Shown here: positions 43,371 to 52,436 of the stretch, piece after piece | How the letters are laid out: every line of letters begins with the position of its first letter | Numbering within the stretch: the stretch's first letter is position 1 | From: Solibacillus cecembensis | GTDB lineage: Bacteria > Bacillota > Bacilli > Bacillales_A > Planococcaceae | Length of the DNA stretch: 64,000 bases | Direction of reading: 5' to 3' | Assembly: GCF_001439635.1 (NCBI RefSeq) | Contig: NZ_LMBZ01000024.1 | Location: 1-64,000 of the forward strand | The notes under the pieces: model-generated | What the model saw: the letters and a program-made list of their open reading frames with translations, nothing else | Databases searched by the model: none | Told to the model about the DNA's origin: nothing | Position numbers and translations under genes: made by a program

Positions 43371-44027
43371 TTATACTAGTGTTAGCTTGTAATTTGGATT
43401 TTTCCATTCCAAAAGTGTTGCATTTTCTAGTGACTCCACATCCCCAGGTAAATAACCTGGCATTACTTTATTTAATACATATTCATTTTTCATTTGGAAT
43501 GTTAGTACAGGATCATATATTTTTCCTGTCATGACCTCTAGTGCATACTCCTCTGCACTCATCAGCTCAGCATATTTATAGTAATTAGGTATACGACCAC
43601 CAACTAAGATACTTTCTAAGTTAAGTTTTTCACATACCTTTTTTCGACCATCATACAGATGACGTCCCAATTGTAACCCTCTAAAATCTTCGTGTACCCC
43701 AACTTCAATACCATATAGATGTCTACCATTAGGGTTATGATTTCGAATAAATCCTAAATCACAGATTTCAAAGTACGAGTGACTATCTCCATAATCTTCA
43801 AAATTTACAATTAGACTTAAAGCGGTTCCTACAATTTTACCGTCATATTCCAGACAAATTTGACCTTCTGGAAACAACTCAATCTGACTTTCAAAATGCT
43901 CATATTTTAATGCCATATCAGGTCCAAAACACCTCATAGAAAGTGCGGCAACTTCAGCAAGATCTTCTTTTAAAATATTGCGGACAACTATTTCTTGTTC
44001 ATTATTTTTCAAATTTACTTGAGCCAT
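43371..44027 (-). CDS. GNAT acetyltransferase resembling the GNAT half of GNAT-nitrilase fusions
   Basis: 218 residues. The acetyl-CoA loop is GIEVGVHEDFRGLQLGRHLYDGRKKVC. The C-terminus (TGKIYDPVLTFQMKNEYVLNKVMPGYLPGDVESLENATLLEWKNP) is very like the linker that joins GNAT to carbon-nitrogen hydrolase in YhcX-type fusions, but here the gene ends after it, so it is the stand-alone form. The amino-group substrate is unknown. ATG 44027 follows AAGGGGAGAATTTATT. It lies between an APC permease and a GABA-type pair of genes. Confidence 0.85.
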   Translation of the reverse strand: MAQVNLKNNEQEIVVRNILKEDLAEVAALSMRCFGPDMALKYEHFESQIELFPEGQICLEYDGKIVGTALSLIVNFEDYGDSHSYFEICDLGFIRNHNPNGRHLYGIEVGVHEDFRGLQLGRHLYDGRKKVCEKLNLESILVGGRIPNYYKYAELMSAEEYALEVMTGKIYDPVLTFQMKNEYVLNKVMPGYLPGDVESLENATLLEWKNPNYKLTLV

Positions 44028-44352
44028 AATAAATTCTCCCCTTTATTTTATTGAAATTAACTTAAAGTTTATTACTTTATTAATTGTGTAGACTTAATCC
44101 ACATCCTTTATTAACTATGTATGGGAGAAAGTCCGTTTTTTGGAGAATGTACATAAGTTCTATTACAATATATTTAGTTACCTATATAGATTGAACTCAA
44201 GATTACTTGTTGATTGGAGTGGAAGCTGTGCGAGTGAAGCGGCTCATCGGACGCCCCCGGAAAGCGCATAGCTGGAACGGAAATCACCCTCGCACTTTTC
44301 TTAAATATGAGCATTCTTTTATTCAACTCATATAGATTAGTAACATTTTTAA
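44028..44352. other. Non-coding region with a dispersed repeat
   Basis: This gap holds no gene. The only recognisable feature is the repeat at 44212-44297. Confidence 0.6.
44212..44297. repeat. Truncated copy of a GC-rich Bacillales dispersed repeat
   Basis: The segment GATTGGAGTGGAAGCTG ... CCCCGGAAAGCGCATAGCTGG ... GGAACGGAAATCACCC is far richer in G and C than its AT-rich surroundings. Its ends (GGAGTGGAAGCT and AGCTGGAACGGAAATC) match, from memory, those of a long repeat family scattered in Lysinibacillus, Solibacillus and other Bacillales genomes; here the middle appears shortened. Other members must be found by search to prove it. Confidence 0.65.
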
Positions 44353-45774
44353 TTACTTAATATAGATCGATACAAACTTCTTCTCCAAGTACTCCTCAAG
44401 GCCGTACCAACCGCCTTCTTTCCCCATTCCACTTTCCTTCATGCCACCAAACGGAGCTTGTACAACTATTGGAGCTGGATCATTAATACCAACAATTCCG
44501 AACTGTAAAGCACGCATCATTCGTAAGCCTCGACCAATGTCTTGCGTATAACAATAAGCTGCAAGACCATATTCAGGATGGTTTGCTCTTTCAACTATTT
44601 CTTCTTCCGTCTTAAACGTATAAATTGGTGCAACTGGTCCAAATGTTTCTTCTGTCGTAATCTTCATATTATCACTTGCATATTGAATAACTGTGGGCTC
44701 AAAGAAGTAACCGCTACCATTATTTAATGTAAATACATTACCACCCGCAATTACTTTACCATCATGTTTCACAGCGTCTTCTACTTGACTTTTCACTTTT
44801 TCAAGAGCTGCTTCATTAATTAATGGACCGACATTTACGCCTTCTTCTAATCCATTTCCTACAACTAATTCAGATACCTTTTCAGCTAACTTTCCTGAGA
44901 ATTCATCAGCTATAGTTTCTGCTACGTAAATCCGGTTTGTACTGATGCAAGTTTGACCTGCGTTAATAAACTTAGACACTAAAATACCATTCACTGCGGC
45001 GTCAATATCTGCATCCTCAAACACAATATAAGGTGCATGTCCACCAAGCTCCATTGATATTTTCTTCACGGTATCAGACGAATCACGGATAAGTTTTTTC
45101 CCCACCCGCGTCGATCCAGTGAAGGTGATTTTACGAACATCTGGGCTACTCGTCATCTCGTTTCCAATTTCTTCAGCTGGGCCAATTACCAGGTTTGCAA
45201 CTCCAGCTGGTAGTTCCGCTTCATGGAAGCATTCGAATACTTTTATCGCCGAAAGAGGAGTTAAATCAGATGGTTTTAAAACAATCGTACAACCTGCAGC
45301 AAGTGCAGGTGCGATTTTTCTTGTAATCATCGATAATGGGAAGTTCCATGGTGTAATTGCTGCACATACCCCAACAGGTTCGCGAATTACCATTAAATGT
45401 TTATTAGCATCGGATGGAGGAATTGTTTCCCCATAAATTCTCTTTGCTTCCTCTGCATACCATTCTAGATACCCGATTGCACCTGCTACTTCACGAGTAG
45501 CATCAGCTAAAGGTTTACCATTTTCAAGCGTAATTGTTTCAGCTAATTCTTTTGTTTTTTCTTTCATCAATTGAACTACTTTAGACAAATAGTTACTACG
45601 CTCATTTCCAGTTGTCTTACCCCACAATTCAAATGCTTTCTTCGCACTTTCGATTGCTTCTTTGGTTTCATTTTTTCCACCTGTAGCAACAGTTCCAATT
45701 ATTTCTCCTGTCGCAGGATTGGTTACATCTAATTTATTTCCTGTATCTCGCCATTCACCATTTATATAAAGCAT
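44353..45774 (-). CDS. gabD: NAD(P)-dependent succinate-semialdehyde dehydrogenase
   Basis: 473 residues, typical GabD size. Catalytic Cys is in GQTCISTNR, the Glu in MELGGHAPY, the Asn in TPWNFPLSM, and the C-terminal APFGGMKESGMGKEGG motif of GabD is present. It converts succinate semialdehyde to succinate in GABA breakdown. It is directly downstream (61 bases) of a class III aminotransferase gene that would make the semialdehyde. ATG 45774 follows GTAGGAGGTTTTCTA. LysR-controlled expression is inferred from the divergent regulator. Confidence 0.92.
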   Translation of the reverse strand: MLYINGEWRDTGNKLDVTNPATGEIIGTVATGGKNETKEAIESAKKAFELWGKTTGNERSNYLSKVVQLMKEKTKELAETITLENGKPLADATREVAGAIGYLEWYAEEAKRIYGETIPPSDANKHLMVIREPVGVCAAITPWNFPLSMITRKIAPALAAGCTIVLKPSDLTPLSAIKVFECFHEAELPAGVANLVIGPAEEIGNEMTSSPDVRKITFTGSTRVGKKLIRDSSDTVKKISMELGGHAPYIVFEDADIDAAVNGILVSKFINAGQTCISTNRIYVAETIADEFSGKLAEKVSELVVGNGLEEGVNVGPLINEAALEKVKSQVEDAVKHDGKVIAGGNVFTLNNGSGYFFEPTVIQYASDNMKITTEETFGPVAPIYTFKTEEEIVERANHPEYGLAAYCYTQDIGRGLRMMRALQFGIVGINDPAPIVVQAPFGGMKESGMGKEGGWYGLEEYLEKKFVSIYIK

Positions 45775-45835
45775 TAGAAAACCTCCTACTATTTAATTAT
45801 ATCCACCACTACTCTACTTACTTTATCGGAATAGT

Positions 45836-47212
45836 TTAGTTGATTGTGTTTTTAAAAGCAGTAATCGAATCGTCTATAATTTGAATCATCTTTTCGATTT
45901 CTTCTTTGTTAATAATAAGCGGTGGTGCAATTGCTACAATTTGGTTATTGGCTCCAAGCGATCTTAATATTAATTGGCGTTCGAAACATGCATCCACTAT
46001 CGCATTTGCTGGGAAAACAGTTGGGTCAAATAATTTCCCACTTGTTGGATCTTCATATAGTTCAAATGCAGCTAATAGACCAATTGCTCTGCAATTTGTT
46101 ACAATGCTATGCTTTTCAGCTAAGTAATCTAAACCTTTTTTAAGTTCTTTCTCCATTTCGTTCACGTGGGCAATAATATTATCTCGCTCTAGTATTTCGA
46201 TGTTTTTCAGACCAATCGCACAAGCAGTCGGATGGCCACTATATGTGAAACCATGTGGTATAACAGCATCGAAGTTAGCAATTGTTTCTCTAATTTCATC
46301 ATTCATCATGACGCCGCCAAGTTGCGAGTAACCACTCGTAATCCCTTTAGCAATTGACATCATATCAGGCACAACATTCCAGTTGTCTACACCAAACATT
46401 TTCCCCGTACGACCGAATCCACAAATAACTTCGTCTGCCATGAAAAGGATATTGTGCTCGTCACAAATTTTACGAACTGCTTCTAAGTAACCTTCTGGTG
46501 GAATATTAACTCCGCCCGCACCTTGTACAGGTTCAATAATAATTCCGGCAATCGTATCTGCACCTTCTCTTTCAATTGTTCCAAGAATTGAATCTGCAAA
46601 TTTTGGATCATTCTTATCACCTAACTCACTGTTTAGTAGGTGGGCAGTTGCACGAACAACTCCGTCTATATTTGATGATGCGAACTTGTGGTATGCTGCA
46701 AGGCCTGTAGCTGTTTGCGCTCCTATTGTTACACCGTGGTAAGCATTCGTTAGCGCAATAATATTTCTTTTTTCTGATTTTCCTTTAAGCTCCCAGTAGA
46801 AACGAGCTAATTTAATTGCTGTATCATTTGATTCTGATCCACCTGAAGTGTAGAATACACTATTTAAATCTCCTGGTGCTAACTCAGCTAATTTTTCAGC
46901 AAGAAGAATGGATGGTTCATTTGAAAATCCTTTAAATGATGACGCATACGCAAGAGTAGATAATTGACTATTGCCTGCATCTGCAAGTTCTTGGTTCCCA
47001 TGTCCTAAGTTGACGTTCCAAAGCATTGACATTCCGTCGATGTATTCCACATCATCCGTACTTGTAACTGTAACTCCCTTACCTTTAGCAAAAATAATAG
47101 GCGATCCATTGTCAATTAGAGCCTTCGGATTTGTAGCTGGATGAAGCAAGTGCTTTTTGTCCAGTTCAGTTAACTCTGCAGTTTTTGGTTGTTTATTAAG
47201 TTTAGTTGTCAT
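45836..47212 (-). CDS. Class III aminotransferase (second omega-aminotransferase)
   Basis: 458 residues from ATG 47212 (MTTKLNKQPKTAELTELDKKHLLHP) behind GGAGGTTTTATCA; a TTG five codons upstream overlaps that site. The PLP lysine is in MMSIAKGITSGYSQLGG and the aspartate in ILFMADEVICGFGRTG. It is a close relative of the aminotransferase at 37088 (same LHP...NVNLGHG... layout). With gabD downstream the natural reaction is probably GABA or putrescine-type amine to semialdehyde. The divergent LysR gene is the likely regulator. Confidence 0.93.
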   Translation of the reverse strand: MTTKLNKQPKTAELTELDKKHLLHPATNPKALIDNGSPIIFAKGKGVTVTSTDDVEYIDGMSMLWNVNLGHGNQELADAGNSQLSTLAYASSFKGFSNEPSILLAEKLAELAPGDLNSVFYTSGGSESNDTAIKLARFYWELKGKSEKRNIIALTNAYHGVTIGAQTATGLAAYHKFASSNIDGVVRATAHLLNSELGDKNDPKFADSILGTIEREGADTIAGIIIEPVQGAGGVNIPPEGYLEAVRKICDEHNILFMADEVICGFGRTGKMFGVDNWNVVPDMMSIAKGITSGYSQLGGVMMNDEIRETIANFDAVIPHGFTYSGHPTACAIGLKNIEILERDNIIAHVNEMEKELKKGLDYLAEKHSIVTNCRAIGLLAAFELYEDPTSGKLFDPTVFPANAIVDACFERQLILRSLGANNQIVAIAPPLIINKEEIEKMIQIIDDSITAFKNTIN

Positions 47213-47377
47213 TGATAAAACCTCCAATTATATTATTATTCAAATATGAAATCGTTTTTATTCTATTCGATACTGCATTGTAAAAAATATGACTGCCTTT
47301 TGTATCAATTAACTTCAAACTACAATTAATATTTGCTTCAATTTTCCAAATATTCTTAGTTATGTGAATAGTATATC

Positions 47378-47398
47378 TTTACATTTTTATAATGTAAA
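47378..47398. promoter_or_regulatory. Inverted repeat, candidate LysR operator
   Basis: TTTACATT-TTTAT-AATGTAAA lies about 60 bases before the LysR start and about 165 bases before the aminotransferase start, and has a T-N11-A core. It suits a LysR-type regulator acting on the divergent promoters. Confidence 0.55.
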
Positions 47399-47460
47399 TT
47401 ATAATATATATATGACTTCCATATATTTTATGAATACTAATTAAAGAAGGAGTTATCAAA

Positions 47461-48372
47461 ATGAACCTCCATCGTTTACATTGTTTTATTACCGTAGTTG
47501 AGGAAGGTAGCATTACAAAAGCTGCTACTGTACTGCAAATGACCCAACCCCCCTTAAGTATTTTAATTAAGAAATTTGAACAGGAATTAAATGTCACTTT
47601 GTTTAATCGTTCGGGTAGATCTCTTGAATTAACACCAAGTGGCGTATTTTTATATGAACAAGGAAAAGAGTTACTTGATCTATCTGAGAATATGGAGAAG
47701 AAATTAGTCGAGTTTCATGAAGGTATTAGAGGTACTGTAAAATTGGGTTGTACTACTTCCGCAAATCTATTTATTTTGCCAAGTGTATTAAAAAAAATGC
47801 AAAAGGAAACGCCTCACATTGTTACACATGTTCGCGAAGGTAATACATCCTATATTTTAGAAGCTCTAAGAAGTCATAAAATAGATCTTGGCATTGTTCG
47901 AACTTCAGTGAGAGCGGAGGACATCCATACTTCAACACTCCTAACAGAACCTTTACTTTTAGCCCTTCCACCCAACCATCATCTATGTGAAAAAGATTCT
48001 ATTGAGATTGCAGACTTGAAAAACGAACGATTTCTTTTAAATACAACATCCTATGGATTAGGCGTTGCTGATGATGTGATCGAGGCATGTCAAAAGAGTG
48101 GGTTTACTCCTAATGTCATTTACCGGGGGACTGAAACATTACCAACACTTATGATGGTAATGAAAGGAGCAGGAATTTGTTTTGTACCTAGCTGTTTTAA
48201 GCTACTGAATTCACCTGATTTACCGATACTTAGGTCAATAGCAAATCCAGTGTTACAAACAAAACTTAATATAATTACACTTAGGGATCGTTACATGACG
48301 TCGATTTCCAAACGTTTTCTTGCGATTACCGAAGAAGTCGCAGAGAAAATGACAAGCATTCCCAATGATTAA
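47461..48372 (+). CDS. LysR-family transcriptional regulator
   Basis: 303 residues with the N-terminal winged helix (LHRLHCFITVVEEGSITKAATVLQMTQPPLSILIKKFEQEL) and a periplasmic-binding-protein-like sensor half starting near residue 90 (KLGCTTSANLFILPSVLKKM). Start ATG 47461 follows AAGGAGTTATCAAA. It is transcribed away from the aminotransferase-gabD pair, the standard layout for a LysR activator responding to a pathway metabolite, perhaps GABA or a semialdehyde. A terminator follows at 48437-48476. Confidence 0.93.
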   Translation: MNLHRLHCFITVVEEGSITKAATVLQMTQPPLSILIKKFEQELNVTLFNRSGRSLELTPSGVFLYEQGKELLDLSENMEKKLVEFHEGIRGTVKLGCTTSANLFILPSVLKKMQKETPHIVTHVREGNTSYILEALRSHKIDLGIVRTSVRAEDIHTSTLLTEPLLLALPPNHHLCEKDSIEIADLKNERFLLNTTSYGLGVADDVIEACQKSGFTPNVIYRGTETLPTLMMVMKGAGICFVPSCFKLLNSPDLPILRSIANPVLQTKLNIITLRDRYMTSISKRFLAITEEVAEKMTSIPND

Positions 48373-48436
48373 TATATTATAGAGTAATGGAGTTCTAGTT
48401 AAAATTTTCGGTAGATAATGCATGATAAGTCAAAAT

Positions 48437-48476
48437 AAGCATTCTTACTTCAACATAAGTTAAGGTAAGAGTGCTT
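48437..48476 (+). terminator. Terminator after the LysR gene
   Basis: Arms AAGCATTCTTAC/GTAAGAGTGCTT with one mismatch and a 16-base loop, followed by TATAATTTTT. Confidence 0.7.
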
Positions 48477-48506
48477 TATAATTTTTAACTTCTATACTAA
48501 AATAAA

Positions 48507-48659
48507 ATGAATAGGCTGCTTGAGGTAAACGGTGTATTACAAGAGGGCGGTTCTTATATAATCTCTGCAACACAGTTAACTTTTAACGAAGTAGAGGGTA
48601 TACTCGCACCCGGAGATCCATTAGTAGTAGAAGCGGTAGAAGTAGTTACACTTACTTAA
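48507..48659 (+). pseudogene. N-terminally truncated DUF4183 fragment
   Basis: A 50-codon frame (MNRLLEVNGVLQEGGSYIISA ... LVVEAVEVVTLT) matches the C-terminal third of DUF4183 proteins, as in the gene at 49303 (YINALMQEGGIYAVSPNSLTF). The front two thirds are missing and there is no ribosome binding site. It is followed by its own terminator at 48789-48820, which supports descent from a once complete gene. Confidence 0.75.
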
Positions 48660-48788
48660 TGTTAATTTTTTATTTTTCGTTAAACTTACTAAACGATAAT
48701 TTTTAGCTAATACCATATAAAAAAACATTACCAAATTACAAGTTCTACTAGAAGGTAGCTTTTAGTCTATCTTCTATTTTAGTGCTTA

Positions 48789-48820
48789 GGACCACTTTTA
48801 TCCCAAGTGGTCCCTTTTTT
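48789..48820 (+). terminator. Terminator downstream of the DUF4183 fragment
   Basis: Perfect 9-bp stem GGACCACTT/AAGTGGTCC with loop TTATCCC, followed by CTTTTTTA. Confidence 0.88.
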
Positions 48821-49302
48821 ATTTCACCCAAACAAGCATAAGCGAATAAAAAAGGACATTGGATTTCTTATGGTTAGGTTTCGCATCACTTCAAAATTTA
48901 ACCTCCCCTTTTTCTTTATTTTGTGAGGTTTTAAATATGTTATGTGCAACATTTTAAATATAAAAAAATGAAATTACTTGTTTCGCTAAGCTGCTGTTGG
49001 GGTTGAGGTACAAACGTGGTCTTCCTAATAGCTCATTTAGTGTGACAGTTTGTTCAGTAAGAAGTTCAAGGTCTAATTCCGCGCACTTGGTCGAAACTCT
49101 ACCTTTATTGCATTTATTTCATTGAATATTTTCTATAATATCTATTTTTTTAGGAAGTAGTCGAATACCAAGAAACTTCCAAATTCCAATCATAAATATA
49201 TGTGTAGTACTATATTTTGATACTATATTAGACAATTTAAAAGACACCCGTATTGTTTATGTATGAGCTTAAAATTTATTATAAATGTGAGGTGACAAAA
49301 AA
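48821..49302. other. Non-coding region before the DUF4183 gene
   Basis: 480 bases without a convincing gene. A moderately conserved-looking stretch around 48980-49130 on the minus strand reads briefly like protein (ending near the TTCGACCAAGTGCGCGG segment) but carries stops in all frames. The upstream promoter of the DUF4183 gene should lie near 49200-49270; no strong elements were identified. Confidence 0.5.
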
Positions 49303-49725
49303 ATGAGTGAAGTAAATTCCCCCAAATTTAACTATGACGATTGTTTTGACAAGAATAAATATTATTTGCCCACAATTAAAGCCATTGATAATTTCCTTAT
49401 TTCCTCTCCCGAAGTCGTTGTCCCGAATGTAATTATTCCAACGATAAATAGATATTTTTATATTGCTACAGCAAATATAAACCTTGTAAATGGGGCAACT
49501 ATACCTGCGAGTTTATTTACTGATGACCAAGGCAATCCAGTAACAGAGTTCAAAATTTTCAACCCTAACGGATATGTTAATCTTTACATTAATGCGCTAA
49601 TGCAAGAAGGCGGTATTTATGCCGTTTCTCCAAATTCTTTAACATTTTTCCCAACTATAGGAACGATTTTTGCTAGAACTCCAATCGTAATCGAATCATT
49701 GGGATTTACAACGATTTCGGGTTAA
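49303..49725 (+). CDS. DUF4183 domain protein, probable spore-surface component
   Basis: 140 residues; the C-terminal 95 form the DUF4183 domain (FKIFNPNGYVNLYINALMQEGGIYAVSPNSLTF). DUF4183 proteins occur on spore or exosporium surfaces of Bacillus and relatives. There is no signal peptide, and the preceding 45 residues have no recognisable feature. ATG 49303 follows AGGTGACAAAAAA. It stands alone near two small genes and a related fragment upstream. The exosporium role is inferred from family distribution. Confidence 0.8.
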   Translation: MSEVNSPKFNYDDCFDKNKYYLPTIKAIDNFLISSPEVVVPNVIIPTINRYFYIATANINLVNGATIPASLFTDDQGNPVTEFKIFNPNGYVNLYINALMQEGGIYAVSPNSLTFFPTIGTIFARTPIVIESLGFTTISG

Positions 49726-49928
49726 CAATCTACCCAATCACAAGGTTTATAAGAAAGATGCTTTTAGCCTATTTACTACGGCAACTCCTCCATTCATATG
49801 ACCCTTAATAACCTTTGATGAATCAGAATCATCAAAGCACAATATTAGTTGAAATTGTGGTAAATTTAGGGTCAGTACCATATCTATTTAGTGTGATTCG
49901 TAATACTTCATTGGGGAGGGCTATACAA

Positions 49929-50468
49929 ATGAGCATTGAAAAGGAATATTTGAGGGTCATAAAAGAAAGGTTCAAGAGTGTTAAAAGCCTGGGAGATAAG
50001 GCAATTGAACAACTTGTAGAAGAAGATATTCATTGGGCATTAAATGCGGAATCGAATAGTGTTGCCATTATCATATCGCATTTAAGCGGGAATATGGTGT
50101 CAAGATGGACAGATTTCCTAAACTCTGATGGGGAGAAACCCTATAGAAATCGTGAACAGGAATTTGTTGACGACATCTCATCAAAAGCTGAATTGATAGC
50201 GACTTCAGAAATCGGGTGGAATACTCTTTTTGAAGCATTAAATAACTTAGAAGAAAAAGATTTATTAAAGGCTGTTTTGATTCGGGGAGAAAACCATTCG
50301 GTCATCGAAGCAATTGAAAGACAATTAGCCCATTATGCTTATCATATTGGGCAAATTGTTTACATTGGAAAACAAATTAAAAGTGAGAATTGGGAAAGCT
50401 TAAGTATCCCAATAGGCCAGTCAGATTCCTATTTACAGCAGATGCTAAAAAAGCATCAGCCAGAGTGA
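49929..50468 (+). CDS. DUF1572 (DinB-superfamily) protein
   Basis: 179 residues from ATG 49929 (MSIEKEYLRVIKERFKSVKSLGDKAIEQL), behind GGGGAGGGCTATACAA; the extra upstream codons are not needed. Four helices with conserved His residues at AIIISHLSGNMVSRW, and in YHIGQIVYIGKQI late in the protein, form the probable metal site of the DinB-like fold. The function is unknown; related proteins use bacillithiol or metals. A degenerate second copy lies at 18402-18916. Confidence 0.88.
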   Translation: MSIEKEYLRVIKERFKSVKSLGDKAIEQLVEEDIHWALNAESNSVAIIISHLSGNMVSRWTDFLNSDGEKPYRNREQEFVDDISSKAELIATSEIGWNTLFEALNNLEEKDLLKAVLIRGENHSVIEAIERQLAHYAYHIGQIVYIGKQIKSENWESLSIPIGQSDSYLQQMLKKHQPE

Positions 50469-50579
50469 TAAAGTAAACAGGGATTTTAGTGATTTTTTCA
50501 AACTCATCATTTAGCTTAAGAATAATTACAGAATAATTCCACATACTATTTTTCATTACGGTATAAGGAAGTGATTGAT

Positions 50580-50738
50580 TTGGAAAACAACAAAATTGCC
50601 AATCTAAGGCCTGAACAACTTAACGAGTTAAAATCCCTCGAAGAAAAATTAGAAGTGACGTTGATTGCCTATGACCCCTCTTCATCTGGAAATCATACTG
50701 GACATGACAATCGATTAAATACAATGAATCCATCATAA
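50580..50738 (+). CDS. Small protein, 52 aa
   Basis: A TTG start at 50580, 4-5 bases after AAGGAAGTGATTGA, opens MENNKIANLRPEQLNELKSLEEKLEVTLIAYDPSSSGNHTGHDN and ends at TAA 50738, directly before a strong terminator. The N-terminal half is a probable amphipathic helix followed by a short strand. The same MENNK-IANLRPEQL-LKSLEEKL-VTLIAYD pattern is familiar from Bacillales hypothetical proteins. No function known. Confidence 0.65.
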   Translation: MENNKIANLRPEQLNELKSLEEKLEVTLIAYDPSSSGNHTGHDNRLNTMNPS

Positions 50739-50750
50739 TATCCCCTTCTA

Positions 50751-50790
50751 CAGTGTTTAGATTCGTCCAAATCTAAACACTGATTTTTTT
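50751..50790 (+). terminator. Terminator after the 52-aa gene
   Basis: Perfect 13-bp stem CAGTGTTTAGATT/AATCTAAACACTG with loop CGTCCA and seven T after one A. Confidence 0.92.
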
Positions 50791-50810
50791 CAATCCATTT
50801 ATCGAACATC

Positions 50811-51077
50811 TCATTTCAAAAATTCTTTCATTTGTTTTAATTCAGCAATTATATAATCAATCTGCTCTTGCATGCTTTCTGTTTTTTGGGATTGATCGGT
50901 CGAGCTTTCAGAACTTTGATTTTTTTCGTTTTTTAACGCGTCCAATGCAAGTGCAGCAGCTATCGTTTGTATACCATCCCCTAACGTAGAAATTGCTGCA
51001 CCGATATAAGTAAGTTGCGCAATGAAAAGTTCCTGGGATTCAGTTGATTGATTACAATTTTTTTTATTGTTATCCAT
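50811..51077 (-). CDS. Small hydrophilic/amphipathic protein, 88 aa
   Basis: Start ATG 51077 (MDNNKKNCNQSTESQELFIAQ) follows GGGGGAGATGACC; further upstream codons read through the promoter area. It has a low-complexity start, an amphipathic helix LTYIGAAISTLGDGIQTIAAALALDAL, a Gln/Ser-rich linker and a C-terminal helix MQEQIDYIIAELKQMKEFLK. Similar short proteins occur in Bacillales with no assigned role; a spore or stress function is possible but not shown. Confidence 0.65.
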   Translation of the reverse strand: MDNNKKNCNQSTESQELFIAQLTYIGAAISTLGDGIQTIAAALALDALKNEKNQSSESSTDQSQKTESMQEQIDYIIAELKQMKEFLK

Positions 51078-51279
51078 GGTCATCTCCCCCATTTTTTGAT
51101 AAAAAGCAAAAAGCCTTCCTATCATCATATGCATTTTATAATGGAAAACAGAATAACATGGATTTTTTCCCCATCGCGAACATTGTGTGTTTTTTAACAC
51201 ATCTATTTCTTACATTCACTCGCAGACAGGCACTTGCTAAATAAAACTTTAATATGATGTATTTAGAGGAGTGATAACG

Positions 51280-51504
51280 ATGCAGTGGCTTCAAAAAGTC
51301 CGTCATTTAACTGGGCAACCTATTGGAATTTCGTTAACAAACGGGCAAGGGACTTCTGGTATTTTATGCGGTACTTCTAATGGCAAACTTCAAGTTATTG
51401 AATACTTATATCAAGCACAATTTGCGTTAAAACAATACGACTTTTATATGATTCAGGATATTCATGGATTTCCACCTTGTCAGAACCAGCGACCACTATA
51501 TTAA
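51280..51504 (+). CDS. Small hypothetical protein, 74 aa
   Basis: ATG 51280 (MQWLQKVRHLTGQPIGISLTNGQGTSGILCGTSNGKLQVIEYLYQ) follows AGAGGAGTGATAACG. The pattern of short strands around GISLTNGQGTSGILCG recalls an SH3-like or Sm-like barrel, but no family match can be given. The end (IHGFPPCQNQRPLY) is proline-rich. A terminator follows at 51511-51538. Confidence 0.6.
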   Translation: MQWLQKVRHLTGQPIGISLTNGQGTSGILCGTSNGKLQVIEYLYQAQFALKQYDFYMIQDIHGFPPCQNQRPLY

Positions 51505-51510
51505 TGCGGG

Positions 51511-51538
51511 TATCCCTCTATTGTAGAGGGATATTTTT
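51511..51538 (+). terminator. Terminator after the 74-aa gene
   Basis: Stem TATCCCTCTA/TAGAGGGATA with loop TTG, followed by TTTTTG. Confidence 0.85.
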
Positions 51539-51555
51539 GATTATCGCTATCTTCA

Positions 51556-52239
51556 TTAAACTTCATCAAAAGTTTGCACAAACATTCCTTCATTCTCTAA
51601 CCACTCCGCAATAAATACATTACGGACATCTGTTACGTTTTGGATTTTAAGTTGAACCATTAACCAGTCCTCGTCCCTACCTAGATCACTCAATTCATCA
51701 CTTAACAATTCCCCATCTCGAATTAATGTAACGGGGATATGCACTTGTTTTGGAGCTTTATGAAAATCTTCTTGGGTCGTCTTTTGGTAAGGTGATTTTT
51801 TCATAATACTAATGGATCCGTTCGCTTCTAAATAGCAATAAGCTACTTCGCGTATCGAAAAAGTTTCTGATTGCCTCAACAGACTTTGGAGTTGATTAAT
51901 ATTCATCCGATTTTTCTTTAATTGGTCCCTATTTACAATCCCATTTCGGATTAACACGGATGGTTTACCTTCAAAAAGCAAACGTAATTTAAGTGATTTC
52001 TGCCCCAAATACTCAGCAATTAACAAAAGTAAAGACCATAACACCATAGAGTAAATCAAATAGAATACTCCTGCCTTTTCATCATAAAGTGCGTTGCCTA
52101 GCAGTTCCCCAAGTACAATCGCAGCTATGAATGTAAAGGGGGTTATTTGATTTATGATTTTCTTTCCTAATATTTTTATAAGGATAAATAATAGAAAAAA
52201 AGCAACGATTAGTTCCATAGTTAAATAAAAGATATTCAC
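51556..52239 (-). CDS. DUF421 membrane protein (YetF-like)
   Basis: 227 residues with three N-terminal membrane helices (about 6-24, 32-50 and 57-78) and a soluble C-terminal part of two DUF421 subdomains (LIRNGIVNRDQLKKNRMNINQLQSLLRQSETFSIREVAYCYLEANGSISI). YetF/YdfR-type proteins are linked to spores and to membrane stress, but their molecular role is unclear. Start ATG 52239 has a weak GGGGGCGTGAATGAGT site. It is convergent with the 74-aa gene. Confidence 0.85.
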   Translation of the reverse strand: MNIFYLTMELIVAFFLLFILIKILGKKIINQITPFTFIAAIVLGELLGNALYDEKAGVFYLIYSMVLWSLLLLIAEYLGQKSLKLRLLFEGKPSVLIRNGIVNRDQLKKNRMNINQLQSLLRQSETFSIREVAYCYLEANGSISIMKKSPYQKTTQEDFHKAPKQVHIPVTLIRDGELLSDELSDLGRDEDWLMVQLKIQNVTDVRNVFIAEWLENEGMFVQTFDEV

Positions 52240-52436
52240 TCATTCACGCCCCCTTCAAAAAAGAACTATTGTCATTATTAACTTTTTAGGAGGGATTAAA
52301 CCATTTTTAACTAAAGGTCCAATTTTTCTTGTACTCCCCTGTACATTTTTCCATCTTCAGAAAAATAACAATTTTGGAACAGCATCTTTCTGATTTTTTG
52401 CTATACTTAATTTATTGTATAGCAGGGGGAAATTAT

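Noticed and set aside
48980..49130. Protein-like stretch on the minus strand before the DUF4183 gene
   Set aside because: Stops in all frames and no homologue recognised; cannot be called a gene or a specific pseudogene.
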